A DNA stretch of 64,000 nt from Amoebophrya sp. A120 (lineage: Eukaryota > Sar > Dinophyceae > Syndiniales > Amoebophryaceae): the NCBI GenBank assembly GCA_905178155.1, contig CAJINV010000001.1, positions 7,967,599-8,031,598 on the forward strand, written 5' to 3'. The notes beneath the pieces are model-generated. The model was not told the origin of the DNA, searched no databases, and saw nothing but the letters and a program-made list of their open reading frames with translations. The translations under genes and the position numbers were made by a program. Shown here piece after piece: positions 33,498 to 43,737 of this stretch (position 1 is the stretch's first letter; each line of letters starts with the position of its first letter).

Positions 33498-33871
33498 ATG
33501 CTCTTGCTAGTTTGTTTTTGTTACCTGAGCTTCAGATTGCTGCACCTGAGCGGTCCATAAGCAATCGCACCGTCGCTGACGCAGCCCTGAACCAAGCTAC
33601 ACATGCCACTGGAGAAGCGACACGTGCAGTGCAAACGGCTGTCGGCGCACAGGGAGCTGCACAAGCTGCACAGGATACTGCAAATGCCGCTCGCAATCAA
33701 GCAGGTCTCGCACAGGCGTCGGCTACTGCCGCCCAGGCACGAGCAGACGCAGCGCATGCTCAAGCCGATGACGCTACGGCGCAAGCGGGTTTGGCACGCG
33801 ATGAGGCAGGCGCAGCTAAACGAGCTGTCAATCGTTTACGAGCCGAGGTACTCGACATCAACTCGTTATGA
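33498..33871 (+). CDS. Ala-rich helical ORF, uncertain
   Basis: From an ATG near 33498 the frame encodes about 124 residues, of which roughly the last 100 are an Ala/Gln/Asp-rich heptad-like helix (units such as AAQAAQDTANAARNQAGLAQ). Composition and GC content differ sharply from the flanking DNA. It could be a small coiled-coil gene or a fragment of a mobile-element or fibre-type protein. There is no neighbour or domain to assign function. Confidence 0.35.
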
Positions 33872-34333
33872 TTTACAAGCCTTGCATATGATTTCAGTAC
33901 CACTTATCCGGTGTTTATTTGGCTTGCGCTCGTCCCTGGACTGCCGTCCACGCTGGTCTGCTAACCAAAAAATGTGCGCGCGCGGGACTTAGGCTTGGTA
34001 GCCAAATGCCCACATATAGTTGGCATTCGCGGGCCTGGGGCAGTTGCAGTTCGGCGGAGGTCTCTGCCTGTCGATCGAGCCACATACGCAATGGCCAACG
34101 CTGACCAACGTCCAGAGCCGGCCAGCCCGTGAAACTGTATCGCTGACGATAGCTATATGCTAAACGCAATTTATTTATACAAAGACAAACACAAAGTGAT
34201 GCCATGTCAACAAATCACATAAGTGGTCGACACCGCGTTAGAATCTAGCGACACCGAGAAGTCTGCATTTTTTTAGAGAAAGGCTAATTAGTTTGCTTTT
34301 CATAGCAAGCCGCATCAAGTTCGTGGTCAAAAT
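33872..34333. other. Intergenic with a GC-rich island
   Basis: DNA from about 33920 to 34140 is GC-richer than its surroundings, but neither strand holds a convincing ORF. Possibly a degraded repeat. Confidence 0.3.
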
Positions 34334-35681
34334 TTGAATTCATTTGAGTTACGCGAAAATAAAACCAAAAAACTTGAGGTTGAGTTGCGTTCCTGTTTCG
34401 CAAGTAATTGGCTGAGCGTGAAGGCTAAAGATCTTGCACGAAATGTGGTGACGTTGGCCAATTTTCTTACATCAGGTGCGAGTGTTAAAGCGGCGAATCA
34501 TGCACACGGAATTGGCGGCGGCAACGTGGAGAGCGACGTGGGATAAAATCAATGTGAGGGTGCGCAACCACCTGTACGATGAGCTGGACGTGCGGAGGCA
34601 CTACGAAAAGCAGACAGTTTCCGTATGCTTCTGACATCACAGAGTATCATACAACGGGATGCAGACTGCTATGTAAGGATAGCGAAAATAAAAGTATGAC
34701 CAGACGTAATTATGAGTCGTAGTTTTCTTTGTTCACTGAAGCAGTTTCTTTTGTTTTGTTACCCTGATGCACCTGTCTGTGCTTTTTTCTTATGAAGAGT
34801 GTTACTTTCTATTGCATAGTCGAGCCTGAGAAGAAAGAAATGCATTTGATTGGTTCTCGGAGCCATAGTTGCACGCGCCCTCCCAGAACCAGGCGCTGCT
34901 TTTTGTCTGTTTTCTTTGTAATGGCCCGCCCGTAGCTGCTCCTGTTCGTCATGAGCAAGGGCCGTCTTCATCAGGGTTGGGCTCTGCGTTCTGGAACAGG
35001 AGAAAAGGAGGAAGCTTTGACTTGAGTCTGAATGTCAATGCTTCATCGAGAAAACAAGTATGCTTCAATGCCACGAATTACGTGTGCATCGATGCTTTCC
35101 TTATTGCAGTTTGCGCCGTGGTTTGGGTATGTTTTTCGAAGCATGCGCGGATCTACTGGAATCGACTGTCGACAATGACCTCCGAGACCTATACAAGCTT
35201 CTGGCTCCGTTACTCCAAGGAAAACCCTTTTTATTTGAGCCAGCATTCATCCTATTAATTTTTGGGCATATACGCATAGCCTCCTCTTGTTGTTGTTAAC
35301 TCATTCATACGAAAAAAAAGTAAGTGGAACGCGAAGGCGCGATTGGAAGCGCAGCTTTGCCTGGTGGTGCAAACAAAGCAAGAAACACAAAAGGCCGAGG
35401 GCGACAAGGCTCTGCATGCGAAACTCGCAAGCCACATCGGCAGTCCTTAACAGTTGCAAACACGAAAGAAAGATAAAGCCCACGCCCTTATGCGATGAAT
35501 GAGGTTGACGTTCAGGCGCCAAGATGAAATCGGTTTTTCTTTTTAAATTTCATACCTCGTTAAAGACCGCACAGTGCTGGAGGAGGAGCGCAGCCGCGCA
35601 GAGCGTTGCGTACGCATTTGCAGCTGCTTGGGCTTGCCAGTTCCGACAGATCTGCAGGACCGGTACAAAATCCAAGAGTAG
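34334..35681 (+). pseudogene. Exon-like fragments of an unrecognised gene or pseudogene
   Basis: Several short blocks look like protein in different frames: 34334-34480 (KKLEVELRSCFASNWLSVKA), 34500-34634 (MHTELAAATWRATWDKINVR, then a DELDVRRHYEKQ end), about 35110-35225 (GMFFEACADLLESTVDNDLR, then LYKLLAPLLQG), 35325-35442 (WNAKARLEAQLCLVVQTKQE, then KALHAKLASHIG) and 35575-35681 (LEEERSRAERCVRICSCLGL, then a PTDLQDRYKIQE end and stop). The last two join cleanly with GT at 35443, AG at 35574 and matching phase. The other joins lack clear splice sites. This is either a multi-exon coiled-coil gene with non-canonical introns or a decaying copy. No family is recognised. Confidence 0.4.
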
Positions 35682-35689
35682 CTGCTTAC

Positions 35690-35733
35690 TCTTGCTACTA
35701 GCAGCTACTAGCAGCTACTAGCTGCTAGTAGTA
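35690..35733. repeat. CTACTAGCAG microsatellite with self-complementary arm
   Basis: Tandem CTACTAGCAG-like units (GCTACTAGCAGCTACTAGCA and onward) end in CTGCTAGTAGTAG, the reverse complement, so the tract can fold into a hairpin. It immediately follows the stop of the exon-like block at 35681. Confidence 0.8.
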
Positions 35734-36999
35734 GACGCGCATGCGCCAGAATTCCGAGCGCTAATGATTGGCTGTAGTACTACTACCTTGCGGGTGGAAA
35801 CTCTGACTATCTAAGAATGTAGGATCTGTGCCTACCATTGCCGTGGATGGTGACTTTTTGAGGATTAGTGAAACCTAAACCATTTAGATTCATAACTGCT
35901 CCAGGCAGCTGGGGAGACTTTAGCTTTACCCAAACGAACACCAAAATGCAGAGACAATCACCAGCCAGCGGATAAAACTCTCTGTACCTGGGACAACCCT
36001 TTATTTTGTGACTCAGTTCGCCTCACTACAGTGCTCTACTTAATCCTCCCTTTGGGATTTTACTTTTCTTCCAAGTGCCACAACCCCTGGTGTGCAGAAG
36101 CGACTGAGTGGTCGCCTCTCCGTGATACTAGCTTTAACAGCGGGTCGTGCCGATGCATGAAGCCTGAATCAAGCACCGATCGCCGACATGAATAATTGAA
36201 TGAAGGCTCAACATCGATTTATAAATAAATCCGCTTAGATGAGGACTTCTGCCCCAGGGGATTCACGAACGACAACGCAGACTACGCGGAAACGAGTGCA
36301 GATTTCTACTCGTTGATTTGTGGATTTTTATATGTGCTAAATGTTGACTCGAAAATAAATGAAAATTTGGGCTATCTTCCTTGTGAAGCGTGCTAATCGC
36401 TAATATAGATATAATTTGGATTGACGTGGATGAGGATGTGTAACAATCTAACACCCTGACTGCAAAGGGCTGCAAAATTTGACTGAGCAAACATATCATA
36501 AGTTACAGAGTCAATGTGTTGAGGATGAAGCAAACAAGCCGACCTAACTATGCAAATGGATTGGTTTGGTTGCAAGCACATACTTCTCTAATTGCGGCTG
36601 TCGAGGTGTTGTGGTCAGCGTTGTAGTGCAAGTGCCCTCGTGTTCGGATCATGGAAATCTCGAAGCTCGGCTCAGCAGATTGCAAGAAGGATCTCGCGAC
36701 CATGAAAAGGACAATGCTGATTTTCCGGCGAAGGCGAACAGGATTAGGTCTCACCCCAGAATGACCGCATCTATTTCCTCGCACTTCGGTCACGATCAGC
36801 GTCGCGCGCAAACACTGTTTGTTAATATCGAGCATTATTTTAAGATTTTATATTATTCGTCTCCGAGCACCAGTTCCAGTTGTATTAATTTCCTCTCCCA
36901 TCATGTTCATAGCGTCAAGTTTGCCTTTTCCTCCTGTTGCTTCCGCGTATTAATTTTGCATAAACTGATACGATTTTTCGACGACAATTTGCGAGAAGA
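35734..36999. other. Gene-poor AT-rich region
   Basis: No supported coding, RNA or repeat feature. Open frames here are short and have random composition. Confidence 0.4.
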
Positions 37000-39330
37000 T
37001 AGAAGCGATAGCTGTAGGCTGGGACAGTACGTAGCACGACTGCTGTGTTGCTATTTTCTGCGATGTTGGCGCTCACGTATATGACGAAAACTTGAATCTT
37101 TTTTCTTTTGAAACAAATCGATACGCCTGTTCCTCAAAGAGTATGAAATGCATGTGATTACTTCAAGTTTGCATGGTTCAGTAACTCGAGGCCATGAAGA
37201 TAGAATACACTGACTTTTTTAATATTTTCTGGGATTTTAACGCTCGCGCATACAACGAGAACGAGAAAGAGAAACTGTTTGAATCCACACAGTTCCCTGA
37301 TGGGTCGCAAGAAGAGGAGCATGCTGCATCATTTGCAATCCGCATGGTGCGATAGTGTCAGGCTGGGACAGGAGCGCTGCCTTTTGGCTACTTTGTGTGC
37401 TTTTGGCGCTCACGTATACAACGAGAAACTGAGTCTTTTTGAGTAGAAACGCTTTTTCCTTTAGTTACTAAAAGATTATCCAATTACTTTCCAGTCCGCG
37501 TGGCATAGTAACTCCAAAGCGTGAAAATAAGGAATATACTTTGGGCATTTTTCGATATTTTGACGCTCACGAACAGGACGAGAAATTGACTTTTTTTGAA
37601 TATTACACGTAGTTTGCTTACAACTCTCAAGAAAAGCATTTTGTTCTTTTGCAATCCGCATGGTGCGGGAGGCTTTGGGCTGGCACAGTTGCGCTATTTT
37701 TTTCGTATTTTCTGGGATTTTGACTGTCACGTACACGACGAGAAATTGACTTTTTTTGAATGGGCGTAGTTTGCTCACAACTCTCAAGGAAAACGGCATG
37801 CCTTTTTGCAATCCGCATGGCGCGATGGTTTTGGGCTGGCAAAGTTATGCCATTTTTTTGCTATTTTCTGTGGTTTTGACTGTCACGTACACGAAGGGAA
37901 ATTGACTTTTTTTGAAAACGCGCAATTTGATCACAACTCTGAAGTAAAACGTCGCGCCTTTTTGCAATCCGCATGGCGCGATGGTTTTGGGCTGGCAAAG
38001 TTATGCTATTTTTTTGCTATTTTCTGTGGTTTTGACTGTCACGTACACGAAGGGAAATTGAGTTTTTTTGAATACGCGCAATTTGCTCACAACTCTCAAG
38101 TAAAACGTCATGCCTTTTTGCAATCCGCATGGTACGATGGTTCTGGGCTGGCAGGCTTATGCTATTTTTTTGCTATTTTCTGTGGTTTTGACTGTCACGT
38201 ACACGAAGGGAAATTGACTTTTTTTGAATACGCGCAATTTGCTCACAACTCTCAAGTAAAACGGCGCGCCTTTTTGCAATCCGCATGGCGCGATGGTTTT
38301 GGGCTGGCAAAGTCATGCTATTTTTTTGCTCTTTTCTGTGGTTTTGACTGTCACGTACACGAAGGGAAATTGACTTTTTTTGAATACGCGCATTTTGCCC
38401 ACAACTCTCAAGTAAAACGTCATGCCTTTTTGCAATCCGCATGGTGCGATGGTTCTGGGCTGGCAAAGTCATGGTATTTTTTTGCTATTTTCTGTGGTTT
38501 TGACTGTCACGTACAGGAAGGGAAATTGACTTTTTTTGAATATGCGCAATTTGCTCACAACTCTCAAGTAAAACGTCACGCCTTTTTGCAATCCGCATGG
38601 CGCGATGGTTTTGGGCTGGCAAAGTCATGCTATTTTTTTGCTATTTTCTGTGGTTTTGACTGTCACGTACAGGAAGGGAAATTGACTTTTTTTGAATATG
38701 CGCAATTTGCTCACAACTCTCAAGTAAAACGTCACGCCTTTTTGCAATCCGCATGGCGCGATGGTTTTGGGCTGGCAAAGTCATGCTATTTTTTTGCTAT
38801 TTTCTGTGGTTTTGACTGTCACGTACAGGAAGGGAAATTGACTTTTTTTGAATATGCGCAATTTGCTCACAACTCTCAAGTAAAACGTCACGCCTTTTTG
38901 CAATCCGCATGGCGCGATGGTTTTGGGCTGGCAAAGTCATGCTATTTTTTTGCTATTTTCTGTGGTTTTGACTGTCACGTACAGGAAGGGAAATTGACTT
39001 TTTTTGAATATGCGCAATTTGCTCACAACTCTCAAGTAAAACGTCACGCCTTTTTGCAATCCGCATGGCGCGATGGTTTTGGGCTGGCAAAGTCATGCTA
39101 TTTTTTTGCTATTTTCTGTGGTTTTGACTGTCACGTACAGGAAGGGAAATTGACTTTTTTTGAATATGCGCAATTTGCACACAACTCTCAAGTAAAACGT
39201 CACGCCTTTTTGCAATCCGCGTGCTGCGATGGTTTTGGGCTGGCAAAGTTATGCTATTTTTTTGCTATTTTCTGTGGTTTTGACTGTCACGCACACGACG
39301 GGAAATCGACTTTTTTTGAATAGGCGTAGT
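37000..39330 (+). repeat. 156-bp tandem satellite array
   Basis: The phrase GCAATCCGCATGG recurs at 37651, 37808, 37964, 38120, 38276, 38432, 38588, 38744, 38900 and 39056 (GCAATCCGCGTG at 39212), that is every 156 bp. Diverged units with indels extend left through 37492, 37335 and about 37166 to about 37000. Units from 38588 to 39211 are almost identical, while the left ones are eroded. Because 156 is 52 codons, one frame stays open from 37806 to 39323 (505 codons), encoding repeats like FFAIFCGFDCHVQEGKLTFF. Differences between units are mostly amino-acid-changing (for example CGC/TGC/TAC after TGG, and CAC/CAG), which argues for non-coding satellite over a selected protein. Confidence 0.9.
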
Positions 39331-39712
39331 TTGCTGCCAATAGTTGTCTCGTCGTCTCTGATTGTCGTCGCAAATAGTCGGATCGATATCGTGAGTGTCT
39401 CGGAGAATTAAAATCGTGACTCGTTTATTCGTCTTGTCTTTTTATCGCAGCCAATCGTTATAATGCCAGCGTGTTTGTTAAAGAATCACAATGAATGATG
39501 TTCATGATGAAATGGAATTGCTTCTTGGTGGGAAGATGTCTTCTCATTGGATGCAGTAGACTGAAGTCGTCTAAGCAATACGATAGCGTCTCCAACCACG
39601 ACGCATAGCTGTCAAAAATCAAGTATTTGTGTTACCTTACGCCCATCTGAAAACTCTTGTAAATCTAAAACTGGTGAAAGTGAAAAATCCTGTGGAAATT
39701 GTTTGAATCGAG
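39331..39712. other. Region between satellite and next gene
   Basis: About 380 bp without coding signal. It contains the promoter-like motif at 39643-39680. Confidence 0.5.
39643..39680 (+). promoter_or_regulatory. Possible promoter or 5' UTR motif, copy 2
   Basis: CATCTGAAAACTCTTGTAAA followed by CTAAAACTGGTGAAAG closely resembles 23983-24020 and ends 32 nt before the ATG at 39713. Confidence 0.4.
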
Positions 39713-42700
39713 ATGATGGATTCTACCAAACTTTCACCGCTGCGCGTTGGCCCGGACGCGGACGCCGCAGCGTCCCCAAAAACTCCCCGCCCCGGAAAAA
39801 AGCAGCAGTCCTGTGGCCGTCGTTGGTGTGATGTGGTCTCGGTGTTGCTCATCGTGCTACTCACCATGGCCTTGGTTGCCTGGTTTGCCCTTCCGGCTGA
39901 CGCCGGCCTCTATTCGAGGTTTGAGTTTCTTCCCGACCACGTCTCGCCGCCGACCTGGATCGCGTCGCAGAGTTTCGTGCGCACCTTCCTGAGCGACACA
40001 GGAGACGCGGTGGATGAGGCGGATGATGAGGATGCGACGGGCGATTTCGCATTCGCAAGCAGCTTTTCTCCCGCTCCTGAAGGTGAAAACGAGGCGAATT
40101 CTTCTACGACTGGAACTATCATCAGCGGAGCAGATGAAAAACAAAAAGACGAAGATACTTCATTTACTCCACCGTCTCTCAGTGCAGCAACTTCACCTCC
40201 GACCCTTCTGACGCGGTCGGAGGTGTTTGCGGCCAGGAGGAAGAAACTGCGAGATCGCCGAGCTAGCAGACGGGAGCAGGCAGGACGGAAAGGACGAAGA
40301 AGAACTACTTCTAGGAGAAAACCTGGCACACTCACACCAGCAACTTCCCCGGAAGACGAAACTGATGGAACCAACGAAGTTTCTACAACTGGAGAAGTTG
40401 CTAATGCTGCTGTACCTACTGCAACGGCGAAACACAAACATCAAGCTGAAAATCAAATGCAAAACACTAAGACATCACTCGTGCCTGCAAAAGTGAAACG
40501 GAACCTGCGAGGGCTAGCGTCAGGCGCTACAACTCCTCCAAGCGCTATCCCTACCGAAAATGCCTTTTCCGCAGTGGACATGGCTCCGAACGGAAAGCTT
40601 CTCGAGACTGAGCCAAGCAGTTTCCTGGATCTGGAACCGGAGCCGAAAGCAAAAGCAGCCGGAAATGCGGCCCAACAAGCCGTGCCCGCAGGAGGTGGCC
40701 AAGAACAAGATCCATCAGAGCGCTGGAAACCGCTGATGACAAAGAAGGGCACCTACAGGCTCACGGAACAGGCGTTAGACCACGCTCAATTTCACGGGGT
40801 CGAGGGCGACGTGACCACGATCAGCGTCACCGCGGAGGCGAATGTGGACCGAACCGAGTTGAAGCCGGGGGGTGACTTGTTCCACATCCTGTGCAAAAAG
40901 CAAATCGGCGGCAAGTGGACGCCGCAGAACTACAACCTCCAGGAGTACAAAGGCGAGCGCGCAGCGCTGTTTGAGCAGTGGCAGAGGGAGAATAAGTATA
41001 GCGACGTGTACTTCTGCAATGCGCAACTGACCTGGCTGTACGTCACGGAAGACGCGGGCGGCAAGATCCAGTACGAGTTCGTGAACGCCAATCTCGGGCG
41101 GCACGTGCTCGGCGACAAGCAGCCGGGCGCGGAGAATCTGCGGCTCGTGACGGAGCTGCCCCGGGACATCGAGGCCAACATCAAGGACTACGCCCAAGGT
41201 CTCCCGAAAAAGCCCGAGGACCAGCTCGTGGCGCTGGTACAGAATTACCAGAAAGAAACGAATGGGGAGACGGACGACGGCGAGTACGCGATCCCGCAGG
41301 CGGACCAGGTGTGGTCTTTCGTTGTGCCAACGGTGACACAGGACAAGATTGTGTTCGCCGAGGACCCGAAACGGAAATCCATACGGGTGGAAACAGAATC
41401 GAATGCCTCGTATGAGACGGTACAGGAAGCGGTTTTGTTGTTTCGGTGTTGCTGGTTCAACTTCTAGATCTAGAAACTCATTTCTGTTTTCCCGGATGGT
41501 GTCTGTGTGAGTGACACTCTATCCATCGCTGCTGTGGTAACTAGAAGAGGCAACATATCATGAAAATCAATCCGGAACATACAATATGTATACAATTCTG
41601 AGGTTTGGGCGGACAACGCATGGATACAGGGGGAGTACGCGGACGCTTGCGGGCAGCTGAGTAAACTCGGCACGCTGGCCTCCTCTCCGGAAGCGGGCAT
41701 CAAGGCATTTAGTCCCGCACTCGCGACGGTGGCCAAAGTTTCTGACCACTTCTGTAAGCAGGGGGGGATCGACGGCATTTACATCAATCAGAAAACGGAC
41801 AACCCCTACGCGGACGGGTACGGAACCATCCTGCTGGAAGTCTCCGGAAATGGGAAACGAATGCTGTTCTCCTACCAAGACACGGAGTCGACGGAGGGCG
41901 ACGAGGTCGGATTGCTCCTCTTCGCGGAGCAACCAGAGACGAAAGTACAAATGTTGTGACTCGTTCTTGCTCCGTGTAAAATCAATGTTTCACCAGTAGA
42001 GATCTTCCACTTCTCCGCAGTCTTTATGTACTTCGTCGTAATGTATGAGACCACAACTTTGATGAAGATAATGATCTTCACTAAACACAACACAGATGTA
42101 CAGCCTTGCTATGCTGTACAACGGAGAGCCGGACGTTGACGAGGACGAAGCTGCGCACAACGCCCACATCGGGGTCGGAAAGTTGTCGGAAATGACGAGG
42201 AAAGAGAAAATTAACAAGTACTCGGTGGTATCAAATGCAAAAATGTCTGGGTCTGGAAGAATGCATGTTTGTCATGCTTGTCTGGCATGACTCTTAAATC
42301 TGCCATGCATGTTACCCAAGAGGTCCGTTTTTCTGTGATGCAGAGACGCAGTTTGTCATGCAGAATAGGCAACACCTAGAAGCTCAGAAACTTGCCATGC
42401 TGAGCCAGCACTTGTGGCCTCATCATGAGACGCCACCCAGCATCACAAGTTTACAGACCCAGACATTTTTGCATTTGATAGGTGGTCTTCGAGCAGGTGA
42501 ACGACGCGGAAATCGACGCGGACGACGAGGCGTTCAGCAGTTCTTCCTTTCTGGAACTGCAACAAACCTCTGCGGGAGCGACCCCATCATCGTCTACCGC
42601 GGCATCCAGTTCCAGCAGCGCGCGGGCCCTTGCGGGCGCGGCGGGCTCAGCCTTCGGCTCAGCGGCGTCGAAGGCGTGGGAAAACGCGCCGGATCGGAAC

Positions 42701-42988
42701 CAGGTGGCGAGCGGCTTAAGCACAGCCGTGAGCACGGTCTCCGACAAGGCGGGCGAGGTGGCGCAATTTGTCGGTGCGGGCGACGCCTGGGACAAGTACG
42801 GCGGTCGCGTCATGAGGATGCTGCTGTTCGGCGGAATCGGATTGCTCGTACTGTTAAGCGCGTGGCTCGTTGTGGTTCACGTCCTGGTGCCGATCTTACT
42901 GTCCCCCGTTTTCATCCTCTCCGTGCTCCAGCTCGTCTTTCCACCTTTGGCGCCCCTGCTCGAACCGGTCAAGCCGCTGCTGCGGTGA
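39713..42988 (+). CDS. Membrane-anchored protein of unknown function (4 exons, 894 aa)
   Basis: Exons are 39713-41419, 41603-41944, 42096-42224 and 42482-42988, with all joins in phase 0. A basic N-terminus is followed by one strong transmembrane helix (VVSVLLIVLLTMALVAWFAL, about residues 41-60). Next comes a long Ser/Thr/Glu/Lys-rich disordered segment to about residue 340, then a folded-looking domain (about 340-720, including DLFHILCKKQIGGKWTPQNY and YADGYGTILLEVSGNGKRML). An Ala/Ser-rich linker leads to a C-terminal hydrophobic hairpin (about residues 843-891). The last intron is an introner, the reverse-oriented copy of the one in the CCDC96-type gene, here with GT-AG ends. No family is recognised. 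The topology suggests an endomembrane or cell-surface protein anchored at both ends. Confidence 0.75.
42229..42480 (-). mobile_element. Introner, TIR family A, copy 2 (inverted relative to copy 1)
   Basis: A 252-bp element with the same terminal inverted repeats as 1359-1610, and of identical length. Its interior is the reverse complement of copy 1 with scattered substitutions; for example, the CAGAATAGGCAACACCTAGA phrase here is complementary in copy 1. It is flanked by GGTGG repeats (42224-42228 and 42481-42485). Removing 42225-42481 gives GT-AG ends and restores the frame. Confidence 0.9.
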
Positions 42989-43737
42989 GGAAAAAGGAAA
43001 TGTGTGCGTTGTAACACTTCTATTACTTACTTGTTTGCAGGAGACGAGGAGGTCTACGCAAACTCAAAAAAATGTACAAACGAATTCTAGCGAGTTTCAA
43101 AGAACAAATGTCTGTAAATGTACCCTGTTATCACGTCTCTAAGCTCCTGTTTACCTTTATCTGTAAGCTTCGTTCAAAGCTTCAAACCTGATTGCGGTAT
43201 ATAATGAACCAAAAAAACGAAACCCACCCCGAAGTTGCAAAGTTGTCTATGTACAAGTGCCTAGAAGTAACTAATTGAATTTGAAATGGATAAAGATTTG
43301 TGGCCCAATTTGCGACTCCAATGAAGTGTACCGAAAGGGAAAAGTCAATCCTGGAAATTCCTTAAGAAGCCGCGGTTTTGCTTTTGCGCCCTTCGCCTGA
43401 CTTGTGCGCGGTGCATTTAAGCAGTGGGTGGACGTTTGTTTCCATTCTTCGTTGGTTTCTTTTTCTTACACGCCTTTTTTGTGAGTGAGCCACAGCCGAT
43501 TACGGAGCGCAAAAAATCAATGTGGTGTGGGTGCGGCACATCAAGCAAATTTTTCCTACCGATGGGATCGCCTGCCAAATGTTTTGATCATTATAAAGAC
43601 GTTTATTTCCAAGAACTCTCTTCTCAAACTGGAAACCGACTTGTTGCGTGAAGAAGGACCATATCGCAATCAACAGTCAGCACGCAGCTGAAAACAAGCT
43701 TGTAGGATTTACCAAGGTGCAAGCCTTATCCAGAAAG
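42989..43737. other. Intergenic, no supported gene
   Basis: About 750 bp. A 75-codon open frame at 43424-43651 lacks an ATG at its start and is not supported. An upstream non-coding exon of the ATP-grasp gene is possible because CCAG at 43729-43732 precedes its ATG. Confidence 0.4.

Noticed and set aside
37806-39323. 505-codon repeat protein
   Set aside because: The frame is open only because the satellite unit is 156 bp (52 codons). Unit differences are mostly amino-acid-changing, and flanking units carry indels.
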